A DNA stretch of 11,376 nucleotides from Flavobacterium psychrophilum (GCA_945905915.1 CAMDQL010000055.1:1-11376); one strand, 5' to 3'. Counted from the stretch's first letter, positions 1-7,274 are shown. Translations and numbers: made by a program. Notes: generated from the sequence alone by a model not told the origin.

Positions 1-231
1 GCGCTTCGTGGTTTACAAGATGTAAAAGTGCCAATGTATATTACGTTTGTGGCGTATTGGGTTATTGGTTTTCCAATTTCGTTTTATTTGGGTTTGTATA
101 CCGAATTAAAAGCAACAGGAATTTGGATCGGATTATTAGCAGGATTAACAGTTGCAGCAATATTTTTGTATATTCGCTTTAATTATTTAACTAAAAAACT
201 AGTTCATAAACAACTAAAAGAACAAGTTTAA
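1..231 (+). CDS. MATE family efflux transporter, C-terminal end (5' truncated by window)
   Basis: This is the last 76 residues of a multidrug and toxic compound extrusion (MATE/NorM) transporter; the reading frame is open from base 1, so the start lies outside the window. MATE proteins are inner-membrane antiporters that use a Na+ or H+ gradient to export cationic compounds. The fragment begins with the family-typical ALRGLQDVKVPMY segment. It continues with hydrophobic helices containing YWVIGFPISFYLG and GIWIGLLAGLTVAAIFLYIRF, which match the last two transmembrane helices of the 12-helix fold. It ends in a short basic cytoplasmic tail. The recognition is from family resemblance to these conserved C-terminal motifs; the substrate cannot be told. 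The next + gene starts 36 bp downstream and could be cotranscribed. Confidence 0.85.
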   Translation, partial: ALRGLQDVKVPMYITFVAYWVIGFPISFYLGLYTELKATGIWIGLLAGLTVAAIFLYIRFNYLTKKLVHKQLKEQV

Positions 232-267
232 TGAGAACTATAGAACATAAACACAAAATATAAAATC

Positions 268-498
268 ATGACTTTACCAAAATTTGTAATCGGAGATAAT
301 ACTGATTTTCCTGAAGATATTTTTGTACTCCATTTAGAATATCCACGATTTGTAATCAATTTAAAAGACGACGAAGTAGAATTTTTAGAAGACATCGAAG
401 AAGAAGATGAAAAAGAATTGGAATCGGAAATGGAACATTTAATTACTATTGCTGGAGAATTCTATGACAGAGAAATTGAACGTTACGAAGAGGAATAG
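268..498 (+). CDS. small acidic conserved hypothetical protein
   Basis: This 76-residue protein is not one I can assign to a named family. It has no signal peptide or membrane segment. The N-terminal half has a beta-like pattern (FVIGD, IFVLHLEYPRFVINL). From about residue 34 it becomes extremely acidic, with runs such as EDIEEEDEKELESEMEH, and it ends in an acidic helix (FYDREIERYEEE). It is likely cytosolic. The start at 268 is the only reasonable ATG; there is no Shine-Dalgarno sequence, as is usual in Bacteroidota. It lies 36 bp after the MATE gene on the same strand, so a shared transcript is plausible, and it converges on meaB with 24 bp between the stop codons. Coding status rests on the open frame, the codon use and the good fit between neighbouring genes. 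Confidence 0.7.
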   Translation: MTLPKFVIGDNTDFPEDIFVLHLEYPRFVINLKDDEVEFLEDIEEEDEKELESEMEHLITIAGEFYDREIERYEEE

Positions 499-522
499 TG
501 TTCAGATTTAAAGAATAGCTAA

Positions 523-1611
523 TTACTCTTTATTAAAGTACTGTTCCAACAAACTAATAGCCGCTGCAAAAGGTGAAATTTCATTGTTTAACACGGCTTT
601 TTTGTTTTCTTCTAATAGTTGACTAACATTCGGATGATTGTAAAAGTGCGATTTCAATCGTTCGTTTATGGTTTCCATCATCCAAAATTGGTTTTGACTT
701 TGACGTTTTTGTTCGAAATAATGATTCAATTTTACCAATTCAAAATACTCGGAGATAATATCCCAAATTGCATCAATTCCAGTTTGTTCATAAGCACTAC
801 AAGTGGTTACTTTTGGCATCCAGCCCGAAGATTTGGCTGGAAATAAATGCAACGCTCTACTAAATTCAGTTTTAGCTAATTTGGCTTTAGGAATATTATC
901 ACCATCGGCTTTATTGATTACAATGGTATCTGCCATTTCCATAATACCACGTTTAATACCTTGCAATTCATCACCAGCGCCTGAAATTTTCAATAACAAA
1001 AAGAAATCAACCATACTATGAACAGCGGTTTCACTTTGCCCTACTCCTACGGTTTCAATGATAATCGTATCAAAACCACAAGCTTCACACAAAATAATAG
1101 TTTCACGAGTTTTTCTGGCAACACCACCTAATGTATCACCCGAAGCGCTTGGTCGAATGTATGCATTTTCATCTTTTACCAATTCTTCCATTCGGGTTTT
1201 ATCACCCAAAATACTACCATAACTGATAGACGAACTTGGATCTACCGCTAAAACAGCAACTTTTTTGCCAATAGAAGTTAAATAGGTTCCAAAAGCTTCA
1301 ATAAAAGTACTTTTACCAACACCAGGAACGCCAGTAATTCCTATACGAACCGAATTATTTGCATGAGGCAAACAACCTTTTATAACTTCATTCGCTTTAG
1401 CTAAATGTTCAGGATTGGTACTTTCGACCAAAGTAATGGCGCGACTTAAGGCGGTTATATCACCTTTTAAAATTCCAGCAATCAATTCTTCAGCCGAAGG
1501 TTGTTTTCTTCGAGATTGTTGAATTTGATGGGCTACAATCCTACTTAATGTTTCAGGTTGTTCCACACCATGAATTTCTGAAAGTGCCGATTTTTTATTA
1601 CTTTTACTCAA
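523..1611 (-). CDS. meaB: methylmalonyl-CoA mutase-associated GTPase MeaB
   Basis: MeaB (ArgK/MMAA family) is a cytosolic SIMIBI-class GTPase. It gates loading of adenosylcobalamin into methylmalonyl-CoA mutase and protects the enzyme from inactivation. With the TTG start chosen here the protein has 362 residues. It shows the P-loop GVPGVGKST (about 94-102), the family-specific DPSSSISYGSILGDKTRM segment (about 124-141), switch II ETVGVGQSE (about 186-194), the guanine-specificity motif NKAD (about 233-236), and a helical C-terminal dimerisation arm. The frame stays open to an ATG at 1653. That adds a hydrophobic, atypical MDKICYIYKIKLFF, leaves only 9 bp to the divergent oxidase gene, and runs through the probable promoter. 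The TTG at 1611 begins the familiar SKSNKKSALSE N-terminus. The function is secure; the start is moderately sure. It pairs functionally with the adenosyltransferase at 7363-7932. Confidence 0.93.
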   Translation of the reverse strand: MSKSNKKSALSEIHGVEQPETLSRIVAHQIQQSRRKQPSAEELIAGILKGDITALSRAITLVESTNPEHLAKANEVIKGCLPHANNSVRIGITGVPGVGKSTFIEAFGTYLTSIGKKVAVLAVDPSSSISYGSILGDKTRMEELVKDENAYIRPSASGDTLGGVARKTRETIILCEACGFDTIIIETVGVGQSETAVHSMVDFFLLLKISGAGDELQGIKRGIMEMADTIVINKADGDNIPKAKLAKTEFSRALHLFPAKSSGWMPKVTTCSAYEQTGIDAIWDIISEYFELVKLNHYFEQKRQSQNQFWMMETINERLKSHFYNHPNVSQLLEENKKAVLNNEISPFAAAISLLEQYFNKE

Positions 1612-1662
1612 GAAAAAAAGTTTTATTTTGTAAATGTAGCAAATTTTATCCATTCAAAACTA
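1612..1662. promoter_or_regulatory. divergent promoter region between meaB and the FAD oxidase gene
   Basis: If meaB starts at TTG 1611, these 51 bp must carry promoters for both genes. On the - strand, TACATTTA (1631-1638) is one base from the Bacteroidota -7 box TAnnTTTG. It has TTTTG (1655-1659) upstream, but at a 16-base spacing instead of 19. On the + strand, TATTTTG (1624-1630) is a one-base-short version of the same box. No strong -33 element is visible for the + gene. These are weak matches in AT-rich DNA, so the region is more certain than the individual boxes. Confidence 0.35.
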
Positions 1663-3069
1663 ATGAATTTAAATCCTGAAATACTTTCTGAACTTGAAAA
1701 AATTGTTGGCCCATCATATCTTTTTACCGACGAGGCAACTCGAAAATTATATGGTCATGACGAAACAGAAGATTTGAATTTCCCACCTCAAGTTGTTGTA
1801 AAACCAGCTAATACAGAAGAAGTAGCCCAAATTTTAAAAATTTCAAACACTTATAAAATTCCAACTGTTCCTATTGGAGCACGTACTGGTTTAAGTGGCG
1901 GTGCTTTATCTATTTTTGGTGGTATTGGAATTTCAATGGAACGATTCAATAAAATCATTGAAATTGATGAGCAAAATTTACAAATTACAACCGAACCAGG
2001 AGTGATTACTCAAGTTTTGCGTGAAGCGGTTGCTGAAAAAGGACTTCTTTATCCTGTAGATCCAAGTAGTATGGGAAGTTGTTGGATTGGTGGAAATATT
2101 GCCGAAAATTCAGGAGGCGCAAGGGCATTAAAATATGGCGTTACCAAAGATTATGTACTGAATCTTGAAGTGGTTTTACCAACAGGAGATGTTATTTGGA
2201 CCGGAGCTAATACCTTAAAAAATTCGACCGGTTACAATCTAACGCAATTAATGGTAGGTAGTGAAGGTACATTAGGAATTGTAACTAAAATTGTACTCAA
2301 ATTAATCCCTCAAAATAAACATAACGTATTATTATTAGTTCCCTTCTATAAAGCAGAACAAGCCTGTGAGGCGGTTTCCGCTATTTTTAGAGCAGGAATC
2401 GTACCTAGTGCTTTAGAATTCATGGAACGCGATGCGATTGACTGGACATTGAAATTTGTTGACGGATTAAATGTGACAGTGAACGACAATATTCAGGCGC
2501 ATTTATTAATTGAAGTTGACGGCAATTATCCTGAGGTATTAATGCAAGAAGCGGAGCAAATTTTAACTGTAGTTGAGCAATTTGAAATAGATGAAGTATT
2601 GTTTGCAGATACCGAAGAACAAAAAAACGCCCTCTGGAAAATGCGTCGTTCTGTGGCTGAAGCTGTAAAAGCCAATTCTATATACAAAGAAGAAGACACG
2701 GTTGTACCAAGATATGAATTGCCAAAATTATTAAAAGGCATCAAAGAAATTGGCACTAAATATGGATTTCAATCGGTTTGTTATGGGCATGCAGGCGATG
2801 GAAATTTGCATGTAAATATCATCAAAGGAACTATGACCGACGATAATTGGAAAACGGAAGTTCCAAAAGGGATTCGTGAAATTTTTGAATTAACCGTTAG
2901 TCTAAAAGGAACACTTTCAGGCGAACACGGCATTGGTTTGGTACAGAAAAACTATATGGATATTGCATTTTCAAAAGTACATTTAGAATTAATGGAACGC
3001 ATTAAAGCCGTTTTTGATCCTAATAACATATTGAATCCTGGGAAGATATTTCCTGATGGTACAAATTAA
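1663..3069 (+). CDS. FAD-binding oxidase/dehydrogenase (GlcD / D-lactate dehydrogenase type)
   Basis: This 468-residue flavoprotein belongs to the VAO/PCMH superfamily (COG0277). It probably oxidises a D-2-hydroxyacid such as D-lactate or glycolate. The N-terminal FAD-binding PCMH domain (about 38-217) shows PTVPIGARTGLSGGA (about 68-81), GSCWIGGNIAENSGGARA (about 138-155) and VGSEGTLGIVTK (about 198-209). The C-terminal FAD-oxidase domain carries the putative metal/substrate site GHAGDGNLH (about 375-383) and SGEHGIG (about 419-425), and ends in the usual DPNNILNPGKIF. The length is typical of the single-domain GlcD class; there is no fused iron-sulfur region and no signal peptide. The exact substrate cannot be read from the sequence. 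It is divergent from meaB. Its stop codon overlaps the stop of the convergent downstream gene by 4 bp. Confidence 0.9.
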   Translation: MNLNPEILSELEKIVGPSYLFTDEATRKLYGHDETEDLNFPPQVVVKPANTEEVAQILKISNTYKIPTVPIGARTGLSGGALSIFGGIGISMERFNKIIEIDEQNLQITTEPGVITQVLREAVAEKGLLYPVDPSSMGSCWIGGNIAENSGGARALKYGVTKDYVLNLEVVLPTGDVIWTGANTLKNSTGYNLTQLMVGSEGTLGIVTKIVLKLIPQNKHNVLLLVPFYKAEQACEAVSAIFRAGIVPSALEFMERDAIDWTLKFVDGLNVTVNDNIQAHLLIEVDGNYPEVLMQEAEQILTVVEQFEIDEVLFADTEEQKNALWKMRRSVAEAVKANSIYKEEDTVVPRYELPKLLKGIKEIGTKYGFQSVCYGHAGDGNLHVNIIKGTMTDDNWKTEVPKGIREIFELTVSLKGTLSGEHGIGLVQKNYMDIAFSKVHLELMERIKAVFDPNNILNPGKIFPDGTN

Positions 3070-3479
3070 TTACTAGCCAGGAAGTCTATTAAATTTTGAT
3101 CCGCATTTTTAAAAGTAGGCGCTTGTTCAATAATACTGGCAACTCGTTTTTTGTTTAATTTCATTGTGATGTCAGCTTCAGTAGTAAATAATAAAGCGGA
3201 TAAAAACGGGTTATTGATGTGCGAGATTAATTCGGATTCTAAATCTTCCAAAGCACAGATTTTTATCACTTCTTGCTTTTCAGTAGTGTAAATTTTATAC
3301 GTCATCGAAAGTTTTAAAACTTTGTCTTCCACAATAGTTTTTACATAAATGTTTTGCAATTCGGGTTTCCCAACGGTTTTAGCCAACGTTAATTTAGCAA
3401 AAGTACCAGCTGCGATACTTGCTCTAACTTGATTGAAAAATTCGGTGTAAATAATGTTATTTGTTGGAATTGTTTGCAT
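3066..3479 (-). CDS. hypothetical protein, possibly a stand-alone domain found N-terminal in SAM-dependent methyltransferases
   Basis: This 137-residue soluble protein has mixed alpha/beta character and no signal peptide. The segments FAKLTLAKTVGKPELQNIYVK, VLKLSMTYKIYTT and LLFTTEADITMKLNKKRVA remind me of an accessory domain at the N-terminus of larger class I SAM-dependent methyltransferases. No methyltransferase motif is present here. That resemblance is from memory and is uncertain. The frame extends six codons upstream to a TTG at 3497, but that TTG lies inside a good -7 promoter box (3495-3502), so translation should begin at ATG 3479. The gene follows secA on the same strand but is separated from it by a strong terminator, so it is probably transcribed on its own. 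Its stop codon overlaps that of the convergent FAD oxidase (shared TTAA). Confidence 0.75.
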   Translation of the reverse strand: MQTIPTNNIIYTEFFNQVRASIAAGTFAKLTLAKTVGKPELQNIYVKTIVEDKVLKLSMTYKIYTTEKQEVIKICALEDLESELISHINNPFLSALLFTTEADITMKLNKKRVASIIEQAPTFKNADQNLIDFLASN

Positions 3480-3494
3480 TTTTGGAAATTTTAT

Positions 3495-3502
3495 CAAATA
3501 TA
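3495..3502 (-). promoter_or_regulatory. -7 promoter box for the 3066-3479 gene
   Basis: On the - strand this reads TATATTTG, a full match to the Bacteroidota -7 consensus TAnnTTTG, 15 bp upstream of ATG 3479. A -33 TTG at the expected 19-base spacing is not visible; that position falls inside the secA terminator hairpin. The box argues against the alternative TTG start at 3497. Confidence 0.55.
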
Positions 3503-3536
3503 AAAAATCCCCAACTACTTTCGGTAATTGAGGATT
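3502..3536 (-). terminator. rho-independent terminator of secA
   Basis: On the - strand, TCCTCAATTAC (from 3534) pairs with GTAGTTGGGGA (to 3508) around the loop CGAAA. This gives an 11-bp stem with two G-T wobbles, extended by two A-T pairs at its base, followed by a run of six T (3507-3502). It lies 22 bp after the secA stop codon. The T-run abuts the -7 box of the next gene. Confidence 0.85.
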
Positions 3537-3558
3537 AGTTTATTTTTAAATGAATCAA

Positions 3559-6500
3559 TTATTCGTTAACCAAAACCCATTCGCCAGAAGCTAACATACT
3601 TTCAGCTTTTTTGTATTTCATGGTTTCGCTTTTACCACTCATAACGTGTTTGATAGTTACGGTGTCATTACGATTAATTTTTGGCGTTTCTCTTGTAATA
3701 GTTTCAGTTACATTAGGTCTTTGACTTGCCATTTCACCAGCTCTTCTTGCTTCATTGGCAGCATCATTACCATCTAAATCTTGTTTAGATTCGGTATAAT
3801 TTTGTTTTTGACGCACTTGTTTTGCTTCATGAATATCCGATGGATTTTGTGAAGGTAAATTTCCTTTGAATAAGAAAGAAATAACTTCTTTATTTACATC
3901 GTCTATCATTTTTTTGAACAAGTTGAAGGCTTCAAACTTATAAATTAATAATGGATCTTTTTGTTCATGAACTGCTAACTGAACTGATTGTTTCAATTCG
4001 TCCATTTTGCGTAAGTGCTTTTTCCAAGCTTCATCAACAATAGCTAACGTGATGTTTTTTTCAAAATCAGTCACTAACGTTTTACCTTCAGAAGTATATG
4101 CTTTTTCTAAATCGGTAACTACATTTAACGACTTGATTCCATCTGTAAACGGAACGATAATTCGTAAATATTGACCGTTATTATTTTCATATACATTTTT
4201 GATAATTGGTAACGCTTCAGCAGCATTTCTAGCAATTTTATCGTTATAATGTTCTAAAACTGCTTTATAGGTTTTACCCGTGATTTCTCTATCAGTCAAT
4301 TTTCCAAAGTCAGCTTCTGAAATTGGCGAACTAATTGAAAAATAGCGAATTAATTCAAACTCATAGTTTTTAAAATCACCTGCTAACTTGTTTTGTTCAA
4401 CGACTAATTCGCAAGTGTCATACATCATGTTGGCGATATCCACTTTTAATCGTTCACCGTGTAAGGCGTGGCGTCTTCTTTTATAAACTACTTCTCTTTG
4501 TGCATTCATTACGTCGTCATATTCTAACAAACGTTTACGCACTCCAAAATTGTTTTCTTCGACTTTTTTCTGCGCTCTTTCGATCGATTTTGTCATCATA
4601 GAATGTTGAATTACTTCACCTTCTTTTAGACCAATTCTATCCATTACTTTTGCTACTCTTTCCGAGCCAAATAAACGCATTAAGTTATCTTCAAGTGACA
4701 CGTAGAATTGTGAACTACCCACATCTCCTTGACGACCTGCACGACCTCTTAACTGACGGTCTACACGACGTGAATCGTGACGTTCTGTTCCAATAATTGC
4801 CAAACCACCTGCTTTTTTAACTTCGTCAGATAATTTAATATCGGTACCACGACCCGCCATATTAGTTGCAATGGTTACTACTCCTGGTTTTCCAGCTTCA
4901 GCAACAATTTCAGCTTCACTTTTGTGCATTTTAGCATTCAATACATTGTGTTGAATACCTCTTATTTTTAACATTCGGCTTAATAATTCTGAAATCTCAA
5001 CCGAAGTGGTTCCAATAAGCACCGGGCGACCTTCTTTTGAAAGATCAACAACATCTTCAATCACGGCATTGAATTTTTCACGAACCGTTCTATAAATCAA
5101 ATCTTCTTTATCTTTACGAGCCATCGGTCTATTTGTAGGAATTTCCACAACATCTAATTTGTAGATTTCCCAAAATTCACCTGCTTCAGTAACTGCCGTT
5201 CCGGTCATACCGCCTAATTTGCTGTACATACGGAAATAATTCTGTAAAGTAATCGTTGCAAAAGTTTGGGTTGCCGCTTCAATTTTTACATTTTCTTTAG
5301 CTTCAATAGCTTGATGTAAACCATCTGAATAACGACGACCATCCATGATACGACCTGTTTGCTCATCAACAATCATAACTTTATTTTCCATGATCACATA
5401 TTCGGTGTCTTTTTCAAATAAAGTGTATGCTTTAAGCAATTGTGTCAAAGTATGAATACGTTCTGATTTTATTGAAAAGTCTTTAAATAATTCCTCTTTT
5501 CTTTCTGCTTCTGCTTCTGTAGAAAGGTTTTCTTTTTCAATTTGAGCAATTTCAGTTCCAATATCGGGTAAAACAAAAAACTGTGCATCTGTATCCTGAG
5601 ATAGATATTGAATTCCGTTGTCTGTTAATTCAACCTGATTGTTTTTTTCTTCGATAACAAAATATAGCGCCTCATCAATTTTTGGCATTTCTCTATTGTT
5701 ATCTTGCATATATTGATTTTCTGTTTTTTGAAGTAATTGTTTTACCCCATCTTCTGATAAAAATTTAATCAAGGCTTTACTTTTTGGCAAAGCTCTGTAA
5801 GAACGAAGCAAATTGAAACCCGCTTCTTTACTGTTTCCTTCTTTAAACAAGCGTTTTGCTTCTGTTAAACAATCGGTTGCTAATTTGCGTTGTAATGCAA
5901 CTAAATTATCAACTTTTGGTTTTAATTCATTGAATTCATGACGATCACCTTGAGGTACTGGACCAGAAATAATCAAAGGTGTTCTAGCATCATCCACTAA
6001 AACCGAATCGACCTCATCCACAATAGCAAAATTGTGTTTTCTTTGCACTAAATCTTCGGGTGCATGTGCCATATTATCACGCAAATAATCAAAACCAAAT
6101 TCGTTATTTGTTCCATAGGTAATATCGGCCTCATAGGCTTTTCTTCTTTCAGGAGAGTTAGGTTGATGGTTATCAATACAATCAACGGTCATTCCGTGGA
6201 ATTCAAAAAGCGGCGCCTTCCAGGTGCTATCACGTTTGGCTAAGTAATCATTAACTGTTACTAAATGGACTCCGTTTCCTGTTAAAGCATTCAAATACAA
6301 AGGAAGTGTTGCTACTAATGTTTTACCTTCACCTGTTTGCATTTCGGCAATTTTTCCTTGGTGCAATACAACACCACCAATCAACTGCACGTCATAATGA
6401 ATCATATCCCAAGTAATTGCTTTTCCTGCAGCGTCCCATGAGTTTGCCCAAGTTGCATTTTCACCTACAATTTTAATGTATGATTTAGAAGCTGATAATT

Positions 6501-6915
6501 CACGATCTTTTGGTGAAGCTGTAACCGATATTGAAGTGTTTTCTTTAAAACGACGTGCAGTTTCTTTTACAACAGCAAAGGCTTCAGGAAGAATTTCGTT
6601 TAATACCTTTTCAGAAATTTCATACGCTTCTTTTTCAACTGAATCGATTTCAGCATAAATATCTTCACGAGCATCAATGTCTTGCGTTTGTTCGGCATCT
6701 TGTTTCAAAGAAGCAATTTTTGCATCTTTATCTGCGCGAGCTTGTTGTATTTTAGATTTGAATTCGGATGTTTTAGCACGCAATTCATCATGAGATAGTG
6801 TTTGTAAAGCACTTTCAAATGATTTCACTTTTGTGACTAAAGGTTGAATAGCTTTTACATCTTTATCTGATTTATCTCCTACGAAAGCTTTCAATATGGA
6901 ATTTATGATACTCAT
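3559..6915 (-). CDS. secA: preprotein translocase ATPase subunit SecA
   Basis: SecA is the cytosolic and membrane-peripheral ATPase that drives unfolded preproteins through SecYEG. This copy has 1,118 residues, against about 900 in E. coli. Visible motifs are Walker A GEGKT (195-199), the DEAD-type VDEVDSVLVDDARTPLIISG (299-318), GGMTGTA (568-574), TNMAGRGTDIKL (684-695), and motif VI with RQLRGRAGRQGD (720-731). The helical scaffold region includes LEYDDVMNAQREVVY (797-811). Extra length lies near residues 60-105, 122-170 and 330-430, consistent with the enlarged SecA of Bacteroidota. The C-terminal tail (1078-1118) contains NRND but no cysteines, so the usual zinc-binding CxCGSG...CH motif is absent. 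The gene has its own -7 box upstream and a strong terminator downstream, so it is probably monocistronic. Confidence 0.98.
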   Translation of the reverse strand: MSIINSILKAFVGDKSDKDVKAIQPLVTKVKSFESALQTLSHDELRAKTSEFKSKIQQARADKDAKIASLKQDAEQTQDIDAREDIYAEIDSVEKEAYEISEKVLNEILPEAFAVVKETARRFKENTSISVTASPKDRELSASKSYIKIVGENATWANSWDAAGKAITWDMIHYDVQLIGGVVLHQGKIAEMQTGEGKTLVATLPLYLNALTGNGVHLVTVNDYLAKRDSTWKAPLFEFHGMTVDCIDNHQPNSPERRKAYEADITYGTNNEFGFDYLRDNMAHAPEDLVQRKHNFAIVDEVDSVLVDDARTPLIISGPVPQGDRHEFNELKPKVDNLVALQRKLATDCLTEAKRLFKEGNSKEAGFNLLRSYRALPKSKALIKFLSEDGVKQLLQKTENQYMQDNNREMPKIDEALYFVIEEKNNQVELTDNGIQYLSQDTDAQFFVLPDIGTEIAQIEKENLSTEAEAERKEELFKDFSIKSERIHTLTQLLKAYTLFEKDTEYVIMENKVMIVDEQTGRIMDGRRYSDGLHQAIEAKENVKIEAATQTFATITLQNYFRMYSKLGGMTGTAVTEAGEFWEIYKLDVVEIPTNRPMARKDKEDLIYRTVREKFNAVIEDVVDLSKEGRPVLIGTTSVEISELLSRMLKIRGIQHNVLNAKMHKSEAEIVAEAGKPGVVTIATNMAGRGTDIKLSDEVKKAGGLAIIGTERHDSRRVDRQLRGRAGRQGDVGSSQFYVSLEDNLMRLFGSERVAKVMDRIGLKEGEVIQHSMMTKSIERAQKKVEENNFGVRKRLLEYDDVMNAQREVVYKRRRHALHGERLKVDIANMMYDTCELVVEQNKLAGDFKNYEFELIRYFSISSPISEADFGKLTDREITGKTYKAVLEHYNDKIARNAAEALPIIKNVYENNNGQYLRIIVPFTDGIKSLNVVTDLEKAYTSEGKTLVTDFEKNITLAIVDEAWKKHLRKMDELKQSVQLAVHEQKDPLLIYKFEAFNLFKKMIDDVNKEVISFLFKGNLPSQNPSDIHEAKQVRQKQNYTESKQDLDGNDAANEARRAGEMASQRPNVTETITRETPKINRNDTVTIKHVMSGKSETMKYKKAESMLASGEWVLVNE

Positions 6916-6938
6916 AATTATTATTTTCTAATGGTTTG

Positions 6939-6946
6939 CAAATATA
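6939..6946 (-). promoter_or_regulatory. -7 promoter box of secA
   Basis: The - strand reads TATATTTG, a full match to TAnnTTTG, 23 bp before the secA ATG. No TTG is found 19 bases further upstream; that position is occupied by the terminator hairpin of the preceding gene. The box sits inside an inverted repeat (TGGTT 6932-6936 / AACCA 6946-6950), which might be an operator or might be chance. Confidence 0.6.
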
Positions 6947-6949
6947 ACC

Positions 6950-6980
6950 AAAAAAAAAGCCTCAGTGAAGAGACTTTTTT
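6950..6980 (-). terminator. rho-independent terminator after the DUF2795 gene
   Basis: On the - strand, GTCTC (from 6974) pairs with GAGGC (to 6959) around TTCACT, with one wobble pair. The stem is flanked by AAAAAA on the 5' side and a run of eight T on the 3' side (6958-6951), which can zip together to lengthen it. It lies 19 bp after the DUF2795 stop and directly before the secA promoter. The symmetrical A/T tracts would let it work in both directions. Confidence 0.8.
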
Positions 6981-6999
6981 CTGTTGTGTGTATTTATTT

Positions 7000-7221
7000 T
7001 TAATATTCGTCCTCATTCCAAAGATAATCTTCGTCAGTAGGATAATCTGGCCAAATCTCTTCCATTGATTCATAGATTTCACCTTCGTCTTCTATAGACT
7101 GTAAATTTTCCACTACTTCTAGCGGTGCTCCAGTTCTAATAGCATAGTCGATAAGTTCATCTTTGGTTGCTGGCCAAGGTGCATCACTTAAGTAGGATGC
7201 TAATTCTAATGTCCAATACAT
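7000..7221 (-). CDS. DUF2795 domain-containing protein
   Basis: This 73-residue acidic cytosolic protein matches what I know of DUF2795: MYWTLELASYLSDAPWPATK and the following DELIDYAIRTGAPLEVVENLQ form the helical core. The C-terminal half is strongly acidic and aromatic (EIYESMEEIWPDYP, DEDYLWNEDEY). The family has no established biochemical role. It lies between the adenosyltransferase (141 bp upstream, same strand) and secA, but an exact consensus promoter before it and a terminator after it suggest a separate transcript. No signal peptide or membrane helix is present. Confidence 0.9.
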   Translation of the reverse strand: MYWTLELASYLSDAPWPATKDELIDYAIRTGAPLEVVENLQSIEDEGEIYESMEEIWPDYPTDEDYLWNEDEY

Positions 7222-7244
7222 CTTTTTATCGATTTAAGTTTATG

Positions 7245-7274
7245 CAAAAATAAATTTATTACTTAAAAAGTCAA
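7245..7274 (-). promoter_or_regulatory. sigma-ABfr-type promoter of the DUF2795 gene
   Basis: On the - strand there is TTG (7274-7272), a spacer of exactly 19 bases, then TATTTTTG (7252-7245). This is an exact fit to the Bacteroidota housekeeping promoter TTG-N19-TAnnTTTG. The -7 box ends 23 bp before the ATG at 7221. Confidence 0.75.

Noticed and set aside
619..1021. Two overlapping + strand open frames opposite meaB
   Set aside because: They lie antisense to a strongly conserved GTPase, have no family resemblance, and reflect complementary codon structure.
2526..2756. - strand open frame inside the FAD oxidase gene
   Set aside because: It lies fully within a well-conserved gene; its serine/cysteine-rich product looks like an antisense shadow.
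3480..3497. Six-codon N-terminal extension of the 3066-3479 gene, starting at TTG
   Set aside because: The TTG is part of the TATATTTG promoter box, so it would not be on the transcript.
6476..6755. Two + strand open frames opposite the 5' part of secA
   Set aside because: They are antisense to the conserved SecA N-terminal region, with no start signal or recognisable product.
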